64,000 bases of DNA from NCBI GenBank assembly GCA_949292905.1, contig CASFAV010000016.1, positions 62,001 through 126,000 on the forward strand. Direction: 5' to 3'. Source of the stretch: an uncultured Eubacteriales bacterium (GTDB lineage: Bacteria; Bacillota; Clostridia; Christensenellales; DTU072). Numbering within the stretch: the stretch's first letter is position 1; every line of letters begins with the position of its first letter. Under the pieces are notes generated by a model. It did no database searches. It was not told the DNA's origin and saw only the letters and a program-made list of their open reading frames with translations. Shown here one piece after another: positions 21,647 through 30,479 of the stretch. A program made the translations under genes and the position numbers.

Positions 21647-22899
21647 AGCGGGCTGTCATATTCAATTTAGGGTGCAAGGTCAACCAATACGAATGCGACG
21701 TGTTGGCGGAAGAACTTACGGCGAGAGGATACGACGTTTCCGAGGAACTCGGTTACGCCGATTTATATATAGTGAACACCTGCGCGGTGACTGCCGAAGC
21801 GGAACGTAAATCCCGTCAGGTCATTGCGCGCTGCAGGAAGCATAACCCCGCCGCACGCATAACGGTGACCGGATGCGCCTCCGAGAAAAACAAGGATTTT
21901 TACATAAAAAGCGGTGTTCAATACGTTTCGGGCGTAGCCGACAAGAAGTCGATACTTGCGCATCTCGACGGCGATCTTGCCGTAAACGACGCCCGTCCCG
22001 ACGAATACGAGGAGCCGGACTGCGCTCCCGCAGTGAGCCGCGCCCGCGCTTACGTCAAAATTCAGGACGGTTGCGACAATTTCTGTTCCTATTGTATAAT
22101 CCCTTATCTTCGCGGCAGGTCGCGTTCGCGTGATCCGGACGCCTGCGTCCGTGAGATCGAGACGCTTGCCGGAAAAGCGGGCGAGATCGTGCTCACGGGT
22201 ATCAATCTTTCCAAATTCGGCGCGGATACCGGTACTTCTCTTGCCGAGCTCATCGAAAAGATATCCGACGTCCCGGTGCGTATCCGTTTAGGTTCTTTCT
22301 ATGTGGAGGGAGTGGACGAAAGGCTGCTCGCCGCGCTAAAGGGGCTTAAGAAATTCTGTCCGCACTTTCATTTATCGCTTCAGAACGGCGACGACGGCGT
22401 GCTGAAGGATATGGGAAGGAAATACACTTCCCGCGAATATCTCGACAAGGTCGCGCTTATCAGAAAGTGTTTTCCTTTAGCCGCGATAACCACCGACGTT
22501 ATAGCGGGGTATCCTACCGAAACGGAGGAAGCTTTCCGCAACACGCTCGCGTTCGTGAAGGAAGCCCGGTTTGCCGATCTGCACATATTCCCGTTTTCGG
22601 CAAGAGAAGGAACGCGCGCGGCTTTGCTCGCGCCTCTCGATCCCTCGGTCGTTACCCGCCGCAAGAACGAGCTCGCGCAAGTCCGCGACGTCCTGCGCGA
22701 AGCATACCTCGATTCGATGATCGGAGTTAAGCAGGATACGCTTTTCGAAGAGTTCCGCGACGGTTATGCGGTAGGATACAGCCAATATTATTTACGTATA
22801 TATACCCCGCGCGGCGCGCACGAAGTCGGAAAATGTGCTATAATTATGCCGACCGGAAAATTCCGTGACGGATTAAAAGGAGAAATTTATGGAAAATAA
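21643..22899 (+). CDS. mtaB: tRNA (N6-threonylcarbamoyladenosine-37-C2)-methylthiotransferase MtaB
   Basis: Radical SAM methylthiotransferase converting t6A37 to ms2t6A37. From GTG 21643 it is 418 aa, beginning MKRAVIFNLGCKVNQYE. The N-terminal MTTase domain supplies three cysteines (GCKVN, NTCAVT, TGCASE) for the second cluster. The radical SAM motif is CDNFCSYC, followed by LTGINLSKFG and a TRAM-like C-terminus. The GTG overlaps the prmA stop (GTGA), with GGAG 8 bp upstream, so I prefer it to the earlier in-frame GTG at 21604. Confidence 0.93.
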   Translation: MKRAVIFNLGCKVNQYECDVLAEELTARGYDVSEELGYADLYIVNTCAVTAEAERKSRQVIARCRKHNPAARITVTGCASEKNKDFYIKSGVQYVSGVADKKSILAHLDGDLAVNDARPDEYEEPDCAPAVSRARAYVKIQDGCDNFCSYCIIPYLRGRSRSRDPDACVREIETLAGKAGEIVLTGINLSKFGADTGTSLAELIEKISDVPVRIRLGSFYVEGVDERLLAALKGLKKFCPHFHLSLQNGDDGVLKDMGRKYTSREYLDKVALIRKCFPLAAITTDVIAGYPTETEEAFRNTLAFVKEARFADLHIFPFSAREGTRAALLAPLDPSVVTRRKNELAQVRDVLREAYLDSMIGVKQDTLFEEFRDGYAVGYSQYYLRIYTPRGAHEVGKCAIIMPTGKFRDGLKGEIYGK

Positions 22900-23233
22900 C
22901 TGTATTTTCTGCAAGATCATTGCGGGAGAGATCCCTTCCGAGAAGTTTTACGAAGACGACGACATGCTCATCATCGCGGACATAGCGCCGCAGGCGAAGA
23001 AACATTATCTGCTCTTACCGAAGAAGCATTACGCCAACATTCTGGAAATGAGCGACGAAGACGCCGCCACTCTCGCGAGATGTCTCAAAAAGCTCGGCGA
23101 GCTCACCTGCGAGCTCGGGTTAAAGGACGGTTTCAGGCTCGTTTCCAACAAAGGCGAAAACGGTTGTCAGAGCGTGAACCATTTGCATATCCACATACTC
23201 GGCGGCGAGAAGCTTTCCGAAAAAATGGCGTAA
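22889..23233 (+). CDS. HIT-family nucleotide hydrolase (Hint-like)
   Basis: Histidine-triad protein of 114 aa with the HLHIH signature (98-102) in NHLHIHILGG; such proteins hydrolyse purine nucleoside phosphoramidates. CIFCKII at the N-terminus (Cys5, Cys8) resembles the zinc-binding cysteines of bacterial Hint. A good AAAAGGAGA precedes the start, which lies inside mtaB. In Firmicutes a HIT gene often follows mtaB and precedes rpsU, as it does here apart from the intervening transporter. Confidence 0.94.
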   Translation: MENNCIFCKIIAGEIPSEKFYEDDDMLIIADIAPQAKKHYLLLPKKHYANILEMSDEDAATLARCLKKLGELTCELGLKDGFRLVSNKGENGCQSVNHLHIHILGGEKLSEKMA

Positions 23234-23266
23234 ACAACAATTCTCCGCAAAAAGAGGAAACATAGT

Positions 23267-25963
23267 ATGCTTAAGATCAAAAACGTAACCAAAGTTTACG
23301 AAATGGGCGATTACACGGTGCGCGCTTTGCGCGGCGTGACGCTGGCGTTCAGAGAGAGCGAATTCGTTTCGATAATAGGGGCGTCCGGATGCGGCAAATC
23401 GACATTGTTGAACATCATAGGAGGATTGGACAGGTACACGACGGGCGACCTCATCATCGGGAACACGTCCACCCAATCCTTCAAAGCGGAACAGTGGGAC
23501 GCTTACCGCAACGCCACGATAGGTTTCGTATTCCAGAATTACAACCTTATCCCGCACCTGACCGTGCTGGAGAACGTGGCGCTCGCGCTGTCTTTATCGG
23601 GCGTGGACAAAGCGGAACGCACGCGCATGGCTACCGCGGCGCTCGAGAGGGTAGGCATGGGCGACGAGCTCAAGAAAAAACCTTCGCAGATAAGCGGCGG
23701 ACAGATGCAGCGCGTGGCGATAGCGCGTGCGCTCGTCAATAACCCGCGCATAGTGCTTGCCGACGAACCTACGGGCGCGCTCGATTCCGAGCTCAGCGTG
23801 CAGGTGATGGAGCTCCTCAAGGAAGTTGCCAAAGACAGGCTCGTGATAATGGTAACGCACAATACCGAGCTTGCCGATCAGTACAGCACGCGTATAGTCA
23901 AGTTGAACGACGGGCTTGTCGTAAGCGACACGATGCCCTACGAGTGGGAACCCGAATTGCTTGAAATCGACGCCGAAAGCGAACAGAGCGCCGCGGAGGA
24001 AGCTCCCGCCGAAAGCGGTAAAAAATCCAAATTCGCCGCTAAAGTTTCGGAGGCGGCGGGCGCCCTCAACAAGCTCGGTATCAAAATGAAAGGACAGAGA
24101 TCGCCCTTCAAAGCGACCTCGATGAAAGCGCGCACGGCTTTCAGCCTTTCTTTCAAGAACCTCATCACCAAGAAGCGCCGTACCTTCCTTACTTCGTTTG
24201 CCGGAAGCGTGGGCATCATCAGCCTTGCGCTCGTTCTCGCGATGTCCAACGGTTTTAACCTCGTATTGGACAACATGCAGGCGAGCGTGCTCGCGACCGT
24301 CCCGATAGGCGTTTACGAATATTCGATGGATTACAGCGTGATGACCGATATGTTCGAGAATTACGAGTATAATTCAAGCACCTATCCCGAGGAAGACGAG
24401 ATTTATTTCAGCGGCAAAGCTTCGTCCTCGGGCGGTATGGCGGATCTGTCGGGAATGATGAGCTCCGTGCTCGATTCCGTGGGCAGGAACGATATTTCCG
24501 CGGAATTCGTGGAATATCTGAAAGCCATGGATCCCTCCTGGACCAATTCCGTCAATTATTTCTACGGGACGAAGATGAATATCCTGTCGAATACCAAAGA
24601 CGCCGAGGGCAATTCCGTGTATAAGGACGTCAGCAGCACGCCGCAGACCACCACCGCGCTCAGCATAGCTACGCAGGTGCTCGGCGAGAACGGACAGGAA
24701 CCTGTCAACTGGTATCAGCTTGCGGGAGGCAAGGATTACGTTCTTGCCAATTACGACCTCATAGGAGGCAGTTATCCTGCGGCTTATAACGAGATAGTGT
24801 TGGTAGTGGACGGCAACAACGTCGTGAGCCCCGAAGCGCTCGCGCAGTTCGGCGTGGACGTCTATCAGCGCGACGGCGACGGCAAGATAGTTTACGACGA
24901 AAACGAAGATCCGATATATAAAGAATCCATGTCCTTCGCGGAATTGTTCACGGCGGAGCTCAAACTCGTCGACAACGATACATATTACGAATTCGTAGAC
25001 GACGGCAACGGCGGTTATTATCAGCCGCGCACCTACAACGGCAAGGACGCGGATTATACCGCGGACGAAGAGCTCTGGAACGAGCCGAGCAACGTGGAGC
25101 TCAACATCGTGGGCGTGCTCCGTCTTAAAGAAGGCGGCTCGGGATTCGTGGGCAACGCGCTCTGCTATACTCCCGAGCTTGCGGAACACGTGCTCGCTTC
25201 CGCCTCCGTTTCCGATGTCACGTCGGCGCAGAAAGCTTTGATGGCGTCTTCACCCTCCACAAAGAAGTGCGTCATAACCAACGACGGCTATTTCAACGGA
25301 AGCATAGGCGAGGACGCCGAGATCATAGGCGGCGACCTGTTTGGTATCGCCGGCTTCTTCCTTAACGGACTCGTCCGCACCGCCAAGCTCAAAGCGCTTG
25401 CCGTCGAGGCGGAACCCGTTTACATCAATATCTATCCCAAGGACTTCGAGAGCAAGAGTAATATCACCGCTTACCTCAACGATTGGAACGACGCTCACGG
25501 CAATATGGAATATTTCGACGTTTCGGAAATGTTTATTTACAATATGAGGATAATGGTGGATCTTATGACCACCGTGCTCATAGCGGTTGCGAGCATTTCG
25601 CTCATCGTCAGCTGTATCATGATAGCGATAATCACCGGTAACTCCGTCGTGGAACGTACGAGAGAAATAGGTATTCTCCGTTCGCTCGGAGCGAGGAAAC
25701 GCGATATTTCGCGCGTATTCGACGCGGAAACGGCAATAATAGGCTTTTTCAGCGGCGCGCTCGGTATCGCTATAGCGTACGCGCTCATACCGCTCATAAA
25801 CCTGTTGCTTGCCAATTCCGTCGGAATGTCGCTGCTTGCGCTCAATCCCTTGCACGCGGTGTTGCTCGTCGTGTTGAGCCTCGGATTGACGGTACTGAGC
25901 GGTCTCGTACCTTCGCAGATGGCGGCGAGGAAGAACGTCGTGGACGCATTGCGTATAGAATAG
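23267..25963 (+). CDS. ABC exporter, fused ATPase and MacB/FtsX-like permease
   Basis: Single 898-aa polypeptide combining both functions. The ATPase domain (1-225) has Walker A GASGCGKST (38-46), signature SGGQ (143-146) and Walker B VLADEP (163-168). A charged linker (230-300) precedes the first membrane helix (~308-330), then about 430 extracytoplasmic residues rich in Asp, Tyr and Gly. Three C-terminal helices follow (about 763-793, 821-848, 862-880) with the FtsX-like EIGILRSLGARKRDI. MacB-type exporters act on peptides, antibiotics or lipoproteins; the substrate here is unknown. Fused ATPase-permease proteins of this class are common in Clostridia. Confidence 0.88.
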   Translation: MLKIKNVTKVYEMGDYTVRALRGVTLAFRESEFVSIIGASGCGKSTLLNIIGGLDRYTTGDLIIGNTSTQSFKAEQWDAYRNATIGFVFQNYNLIPHLTVLENVALALSLSGVDKAERTRMATAALERVGMGDELKKKPSQISGGQMQRVAIARALVNNPRIVLADEPTGALDSELSVQVMELLKEVAKDRLVIMVTHNTELADQYSTRIVKLNDGLVVSDTMPYEWEPELLEIDAESEQSAAEEAPAESGKKSKFAAKVSEAAGALNKLGIKMKGQRSPFKATSMKARTAFSLSFKNLITKKRRTFLTSFAGSVGIISLALVLAMSNGFNLVLDNMQASVLATVPIGVYEYSMDYSVMTDMFENYEYNSSTYPEEDEIYFSGKASSSGGMADLSGMMSSVLDSVGRNDISAEFVEYLKAMDPSWTNSVNYFYGTKMNILSNTKDAEGNSVYKDVSSTPQTTTALSIATQVLGENGQEPVNWYQLAGGKDYVLANYDLIGGSYPAAYNEIVLVVDGNNVVSPEALAQFGVDVYQRDGDGKIVYDENEDPIYKESMSFAELFTAELKLVDNDTYYEFVDDGNGGYYQPRTYNGKDADYTADEELWNEPSNVELNIVGVLRLKEGGSGFVGNALCYTPELAEHVLASASVSDVTSAQKALMASSPSTKKCVITNDGYFNGSIGEDAEIIGGDLFGIAGFFLNGLVRTAKLKALAVEAEPVYINIYPKDFESKSNITAYLNDWNDAHGNMEYFDVSEMFIYNMRIMVDLMTTVLIAVASISLIVSCIMIAIITGNSVVERTREIGILRSLGARKRDISRVFDAETAIIGFFSGALGIAIAYALIPLINLLLANSVGMSLLALNPLHAVLLVVLSLGLTVLSGLVPSQMAARKNVVDALRIE

Positions 25964-25997
25964 CGGAATCGAAAATATCATAAATTGCAAATACCGT

Positions 25998-26026
25998 TTG
26001 ACAACCGGGTAAAAATCCTGTAATAT
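25998..26026 (+). promoter_or_regulatory. Promoter of rpsU
   Basis: Consensus -35 TTGACA (25998-26003), 17-bp spacer and -10 TAATAT (26021-26026) lie about 40 bp upstream of the rpsU start. It supplies rpsU independently of the ABC exporter upstream. Confidence 0.75.
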
Positions 26027-26065
26027 ATACGGGTAAAGAATAAGAGCAAAGGAGGTGAAACCGAA

Positions 26066-26242
26066 ATGTCAACCGTGATCGTGAAAGAAAACGAAACTCT
26101 CGACAGCGCTATCCGCAGATGGAAGAAGAAATGCGCCAACGACGGTATCATCGGAGATCTCCGCCGCAAGGAGGCTTACGAGAAGCCCAGCGTTCGCCGC
26201 AAGAAGAAAGCGGAAGCAGCGCGCAAACGCTCTTACAAATAA
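26066..26242 (+). CDS. rpsU: 30S ribosomal protein S21
   Basis: Very basic 58-aa protein starting [21 protein letters not shown], with [16 protein letters not shown] at the C-terminus, exactly the S21 pattern. It has a near-perfect ribosome-binding site (AAAGGAGGTG). It has its own promoter and a strong terminator, so it can be made in excess of the downstream genes. Its place upstream of dnaG and rpoD recalls the rpsU-dnaG-rpoD operon of Proteobacteria. Confidence 0.96.
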   Translation: MSTVIVKENETLDSAIRRWKKKCANDGIIGDLRRKEAYEKPSVRRKKKAEAARKRSYK

Positions 26243-26260
26243 TATAGAGCAAACCCAAGA

Positions 26261-26288
26261 AACGACGTCTTTCGGACGTCGTTTTTTT
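26261..26288 (+). terminator. Rho-independent terminator after rpsU
   Basis: A 9-bp perfect stem AACGACGTC/GACGTCGTT (26261-26269 and 26275-26283) has a 5-nt loop and runs into a T-tract that ends at 26287. It lies 18 bp after the rpsU stop. Confidence 0.9.
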
Positions 26289-26433
26289 ATGCCGTCGTAT
26301 GAGCGCGTTACGGCGTTTGACGTAATCGCGACAGTTTTGGGTGTTTTTGTCGAACGTGAACGGTGGCGTAGCGCGCGGTAGTATAATCGATTTTGCCGTA
26401 TTTTGGTAGATAATAAAAAGCTCGGGGGCTATA

Positions 26434-26844
26434 ATGGCAGATTTCAAAAGAATGAGGAACAGCGTGTTAAGATCGGTCAGAGAACGTATGGTATCCGGTA
26501 ATTACGAAGAGATAACGCGGCTTAATTCGGTCAAAACGGTTTCGGACGTCGTGGTGATAGCGGGCAAGCGGCTTACCGCGGAAGACATCTACGGTTATTA
26601 CGAGACCGTCGCCGCGATAGTGCACGACGACGGCGATAAAACATTGAGCGCGGTGGGAGAATTGGTGGACGGCGACGTTTACGAGAGCTTCGGCGAGGAG
26701 GAAAGGGAACGCTACGTGCTCGCGCTCGCCGCATTCTATAAAAAACTGAAAGCCGAAGTCACCGACCGCGCGGCGCAAGCCCGTGAGAGCGCGCCGTCGG
26801 GGCGCGCGACCTGCGGCTCCGCGACGAAGGGAAAAGAAAAATAA
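26434..26844 (+). CDS. Hypothetical protein, 136 aa, upstream of dnaG
   Basis: I do not recognise this protein. It is 136 aa, charged and probably cytoplasmic and largely helical: MADFKRMRNSVLRSVRERM opens a basic helix, a central region has KTVSDVVVIAGKRLTAEDIYGYYETV, and the end is a basic, Ala/Gly/Ser-rich tail (from about 115). No signal peptide, membrane segment or cysteine cluster is present; the single Cys is in the tail. A weak CGGGGG precedes the ATG, and a TATAAT at 26382-26387 could be its -10. It lies alone between the rpsU terminator and dnaG. Codon use resembles its neighbours, so it is probably a real lineage-specific gene. Confidence 0.6.
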   Translation: MADFKRMRNSVLRSVRERMVSGNYEEITRLNSVKTVSDVVVIAGKRLTAEDIYGYYETVAAIVHDDGDKTLSAVGELVDGDVYESFGEEERERYVLALAAFYKKLKAEVTDRAAQARESAPSGRATCGSATKGKEK

Positions 26845-26968
26845 CTTATAATAGCGGAAGCATATAAATATTATAAATATAATAAGGAAAATTTCCGATC
26901 CCGTCGTATTATATATTACAAACGCGACTTTTGCGGTACGCGTTTGACGACAAGAGAGGTACATACCT

Positions 26969-28723
26969 ATTCCACGTTTTCCGGAGAGGTGGCTCGAGGA
27001 GCTCAGATCCAGGTCCGACATAGTCCAGATTTTAGGCAAATATATGTACTTGCAGAAGAAAGGCAACAAGTACTGGGCTTGTTGTCCCTTCCATTCGGAG
27101 AAAACGGCTTCTTTCGTCGTCAATGCCGACGAGCAGTATTATCATTGTTTCGGCTGCGGCAAATCGGGCAACGTGATAACCTTTTTGATGGAACACGAGC
27201 GCATGAGCTACACGGAAGCGGTCGAAACGCTGGCGCGCGAAGCGCACATGGAGCTTCCCGAGGAGGAAGATCCTGAGGTACGCAGGATGCGCGCGAAGAT
27301 CGCCAAAATACTTGCGGCGAATAAAGCCGCGGCTCGCTTTTTCTATTCGTCTCTCAAAACGTCCGCAGCCGCCGGAGCCGCAGCATATCTCGACAAGCGC
27401 AACGTTTCCCCGGAGATAAGGGTGGCGTTCGGCTTGGGGTATTCTCCGGACGGATATTCTCTCGCTAAAGCTTTGGAGAAGCAGGGATTTGCGCGCGAAA
27501 CTCTCGTTCTGGCGGGACTTACGGGCGAGGACGGCTACGATCCGCTTGCAAAAAGGCTCATCATCCCAATAATAAACGCGAAAGGGGAAGTGATAGGTTT
27601 TGGCGGGCGCACCCTCGACAAGGATATTAAACCCAAATACCGCAATACTAAAGGTACGCCCGTTTTCGACAAACGCAAAAATCTTTTCAACGTCAACCTT
27701 TTCAAAAAGACGCAAGCCGACGAGAAGCACACGTCGATAGTGCTTACCGAAGGATATATGGACGTGATAAGTTTGTATCAGGCGGGCATCCATAACGCCG
27801 TGGCGTCGATGGGCACCTCGCTCACCATGGAGCAATGCTCCGAGATCAAACGCTACGTTTCCGAAGTGTACGTGTGTTTCGACGGCGACGCGGCGGGACA
27901 GGGCGCGACGTGGCGTTCGCTCGATATGCTGAAAGCTACCGGGCTCGAAGTGCGCGTAATGTCTCTTCCCGACGGAATGGATCCCGACGACGTGGTGAAT
28001 AAGCTCGGCGCGGAAGGCTTCCGCGACCTCATGAAAGCGGCGTTGCCGCTTACCGAATTCAAGATACGTTCGCTCGCCGCAAGGCAGAATCTCAACACTC
28101 TGCGCGGTAAAGAGAAGTTCGCTCTTTCCACGCTTCCCGTGCTCGAAGCGCTCGACCCGATAGGCAGGGAAACGCATATCGCGCTCGTGTCCGAGATAAG
28201 CGGATTAAGCAAAGACAGCATCTCGAATTCACTCGGCGATTACCGTTCCGGGAAAGCCGTGCAGACTCAGAAAGTCGAAGTTAAGGATGCCGAAACAGCG
28301 GTTAAGGAGAATATAAACGCCGCAAATCTGAATATGTGCCGGTTTGTACTCTCTTCAGTCGTAGACAACAAGCCTTACGTAAGAGTGGGCGATTTCGACG
28401 AGGAATACTTCACTCATCCCGTGCACAGAGCGATATACGCCTACATAGCCGAGCGTATAGAAAAAAGAGATCGCCCGCCGCTCAAAGGGGACCTTTTCGA
28501 CATAGCGCCCGAAGACGCGGAGGAGGTCAACGCCGTGATATCCGCAGCGGACGCGTTGCCGCAGGATAAACAGGCGGAATATTATGCGGCGTGCCTTGCG
28601 CGGATGCGCGAGAAGAGCCGTAAGGAACGCATCGCGGAAATAACCGGTAAGCTCAAGACCGCGGAAGGCGAGGTCAAGAGCCGGCTGGAGCAGGAATTGC
28701 TCGAATTATTGAAGAAACACTAA
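26969..28723 (+). CDS. dnaG: DNA primase, apparently starting at a non-canonical ATT
   Basis: Synthesises RNA primers at the replication fork. The zinc ribbon is Cys39, His42, Cys60, Cys63 (CPFH, CFGC), then the RNA-polymerase core and TOPRIM domain (LTEGYMDVI, FDGDAAG) and a C-terminal DnaB-interaction domain. The first ATG in frame is 27044, but the 24 codons before it encode a typical DnaG N-terminus (PRFPERWLEELRSRSDIVQ). Between the in-frame stop (26945-26947) and 27044 there is no ATG, GTG or TTG. The best candidate is ATT at 26969, 8 bp after AGAGAGGT; ATA at 26963 is the alternative. From ATT the product is 584 aa, a normal length. Confidence 0.9.
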   Translation: MPRFPERWLEELRSRSDIVQILGKYMYLQKKGNKYWACCPFHSEKTASFVVNADEQYYHCFGCGKSGNVITFLMEHERMSYTEAVETLAREAHMELPEEEDPEVRRMRAKIAKILAANKAAARFFYSSLKTSAAAGAAAYLDKRNVSPEIRVAFGLGYSPDGYSLAKALEKQGFARETLVLAGLTGEDGYDPLAKRLIIPIINAKGEVIGFGGRTLDKDIKPKYRNTKGTPVFDKRKNLFNVNLFKKTQADEKHTSIVLTEGYMDVISLYQAGIHNAVASMGTSLTMEQCSEIKRYVSEVYVCFDGDAAGQGATWRSLDMLKATGLEVRVMSLPDGMDPDDVVNKLGAEGFRDLMKAALPLTEFKIRSLAARQNLNTLRGKEKFALSTLPVLEALDPIGRETHIALVSEISGLSKDSISNSLGDYRSGKAVQTQKVEVKDAETAVKENINAANLNMCRFVLSSVVDNKPYVRVGDFDEEYFTHPVHRAIYAYIAERIEKRDRPPLKGDLFDIAPEDAEEVNAVISAADALPQDKQAEYYAACLARMREKSRKERIAEITGKLKTAEGEVKSRLEQELLELLKKH

Positions 28724-28747
28724 GTCCACAAAGGAGGATGGCGTCGA

Positions 28748-29815
28748 ATGTCCGACAAAGAAACCAAAATCAAGGCAGAAGTTCAGAAGATAGTTGACAC
28801 CTATAAAGACAAGGCGGACAGGACTATCAACGAAGAGGATCTTCTCAACAAACTCGAAAAGCTCGATCTTGAGCCGCAGGATATCGAAGACATATATAAA
28901 GAACTTGCGGACGCCGGTATAACCGTGGCGGAACAGAGCAGCGCGAAGAACGACAAGCTTCTGCAAAAAATAATGAACGAAGTCAATATCGACGACTCCG
29001 TTAAGATGTATCTTAAAGATATAGGCAGAGTGCCGCTTTTGAGCGCGGAAGAGGAATTGCAGCTTGCCAAGGAGATGGCGGAAGGCAATACCGAAGCGAA
29101 GGAAAAGCTCATCAATGCCAACCTGAGGCTTGTAGTCAGCATTGCCAAGCGCTACGTGGGAAGAGGAATGAGCTTCCTCGATCTCATACAGGAAGGCAAT
29201 CTCGGACTCATGAAAGCGGTGGACAAATTCGATTACACCAAAGGCTTCAAGTTTTCCACGTACGCTACGTGGTGGATACGTCAGGCGATAACGAGATCGA
29301 TAGCGGATCAGGCGCGCACGATAAGGATACCCGTGCACATGGTGGAAACCATAAACAAACTCATCAAGATCTCGCGCGCGCTCCTGCAGAAATACGGCAG
29401 GGAGCCCACCCAGGCGGAAATAGCCGAAGCGATGGGCATATCGGAAGCGCGCGTCGCAGAGATACAGAAAATAGCTCAGGATCCCGTTTCGCTCGAAACG
29501 CCTATCGGAGAAGAGGACGACAGTCACCTCGGCGACTTTATCGAAGACACTTCCGCGACGGCGCCCATAGACGCCGCGGAAGCCACTAGGCTGAAAGAGC
29601 AGGTCAACGCGATACTGGGCACTCTCGCGCCTCGCGAAGCCATGGTATTGATACTCCGTTACGGACTGCGCGACAACCGTCCGCGCACGCTCGAGGAAGT
29701 GGGTAAAGTGTTCAACGTCACCCGCGAACGTATCCGTCAGATAGAGGCAAAGGCGCTGCGCCGTCTCAAACACCCCAACAAGACGAAGAAGCTCAGGGAT
29801 TTCCTCGATAAATAA
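28748..29815 (+). CDS. rpoD: Housekeeping sigma factor RpoD/SigA
   Basis: Primary sigma factor of 355 aa. A short acidic region 1.1 is followed by region 1.2 ([22 protein letters not shown]), region 2 ([40 protein letters not shown]), region 3 ([14 protein letters not shown]) and region 4 ([30 protein letters not shown]). The consensus TTGACA-N17-TATAAT promoters found in this window fit its specificity. A strong AAAGGAGGA precedes the start, and it follows dnaG by 24 bp, the standard Firmicutes dnaG-sigA arrangement. Confidence 0.97.
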   Translation: MSDKETKIKAEVQKIVDTYKDKADRTINEEDLLNKLEKLDLEPQDIEDIYKELADAGITVAEQSSAKNDKLLQKIMNEVNIDDSVKMYLKDIGRVPLLSAEEELQLAKEMAEGNTEAKEKLINANLRLVVSIAKRYVGRGMSFLDLIQEGNLGLMKAVDKFDYTKGFKFSTYATWWIRQAITRSIADQARTIRIPVHMVETINKLIKISRALLQKYGREPTQAEIAEAMGISEARVAEIQKIAQDPVSLETPIGEEDDSHLGDFIEDTSATAPIDAAEATRLKEQVNAILGTLAPREAMVLILRYGLRDNRPRTLEEVGKVFNVTRERIRQIEAKALRRLKHPNKTKKLRDFLDK

Positions 29816-29828
29816 GCGGTTACGGACG

Positions 29829-30479
29829 GTGATAAGCTACGATAAGCGCATTGACGCGCTGATAGCGGAATGTTGCGGCGAGTTACTCGCCGATATAGGT
29901 TGCGACCACGGCTACGTTGCCGTGGGCGCAGTGCTTTCCGGGAGAGTGAAGCGCGCCGCGGCGATAGACATAAGCGAAAAAAGTCTGGAAAAGACGCGCT
30001 TACTGAGCGTACAGACAGGCGTTGCGGACAGAGTCGAATGTCTGTGCGGGAACGGTTTCGCTCCGCTTGAAGAGAAAGCGGACTCGGCGGTGATCGCGGG
30101 AATGGGCGGCGTCGAAATAATTTCCATATTGGAAGCGGCGGGCGACAGGCTTCCCGCGCGGCTCGTATTGTGTCCTCATCAGAACGCTTACGAGCTCCGA
30201 AGGTGGTTGAACGGGAAATTCCGCATAGTAAAAGACCGGACGGTAGCCGTTTCGGGGAAATATTATCAGATCATAGTCCTCGGAGAAGGCGAAGACTTTT
30301 ACGGGGAGGACGAATTCTTCTACGGCAAGAATTTGCCGCCCGACGACGATTACGCCGCAATGCTCACAAATCGCAGGAGCGTTCTCGAGGAGCGTTTTTT
30401 ACGCCACAGCGTTCCCGACGGAAAACTGCGCGAGGAATACAGGGAGGTAATCAAGCAATGTTCAAAGTTAAAGATATAA
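29829..30479 (+). CDS. trmK: tRNA (adenine-22-N1)-methyltransferase TrmK
   Basis: SAM-dependent enzyme methylating A22 in tRNAs. The 216-aa protein has the family's SAM-binding LADIGCDHGYVAVGAVL (residues 20-36), SGRVKRAAAIDISEKSLEKT and the AGMGGVEIISIL motif, then a C-terminal helical domain. The start is GTG with only a weak ribosome-binding site, 14 bp after rpoD. rpoD-trmK-nif3 is a conserved Firmicutes order (yqfN-yqfO in B. subtilis). Confidence 0.9.
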   Translation: MISYDKRIDALIAECCGELLADIGCDHGYVAVGAVLSGRVKRAAAIDISEKSLEKTRLLSVQTGVADRVECLCGNGFAPLEEKADSAVIAGMGGVEIISILEAAGDRLPARLVLCPHQNAYELRRWLNGKFRIVKDRTVAVSGKYYQIIVLGEGEDFYGEDEFFYGKNLPPDDDYAAMLTNRRSVLEERFLRHSVPDGKLREEYREVIKQCSKLKI

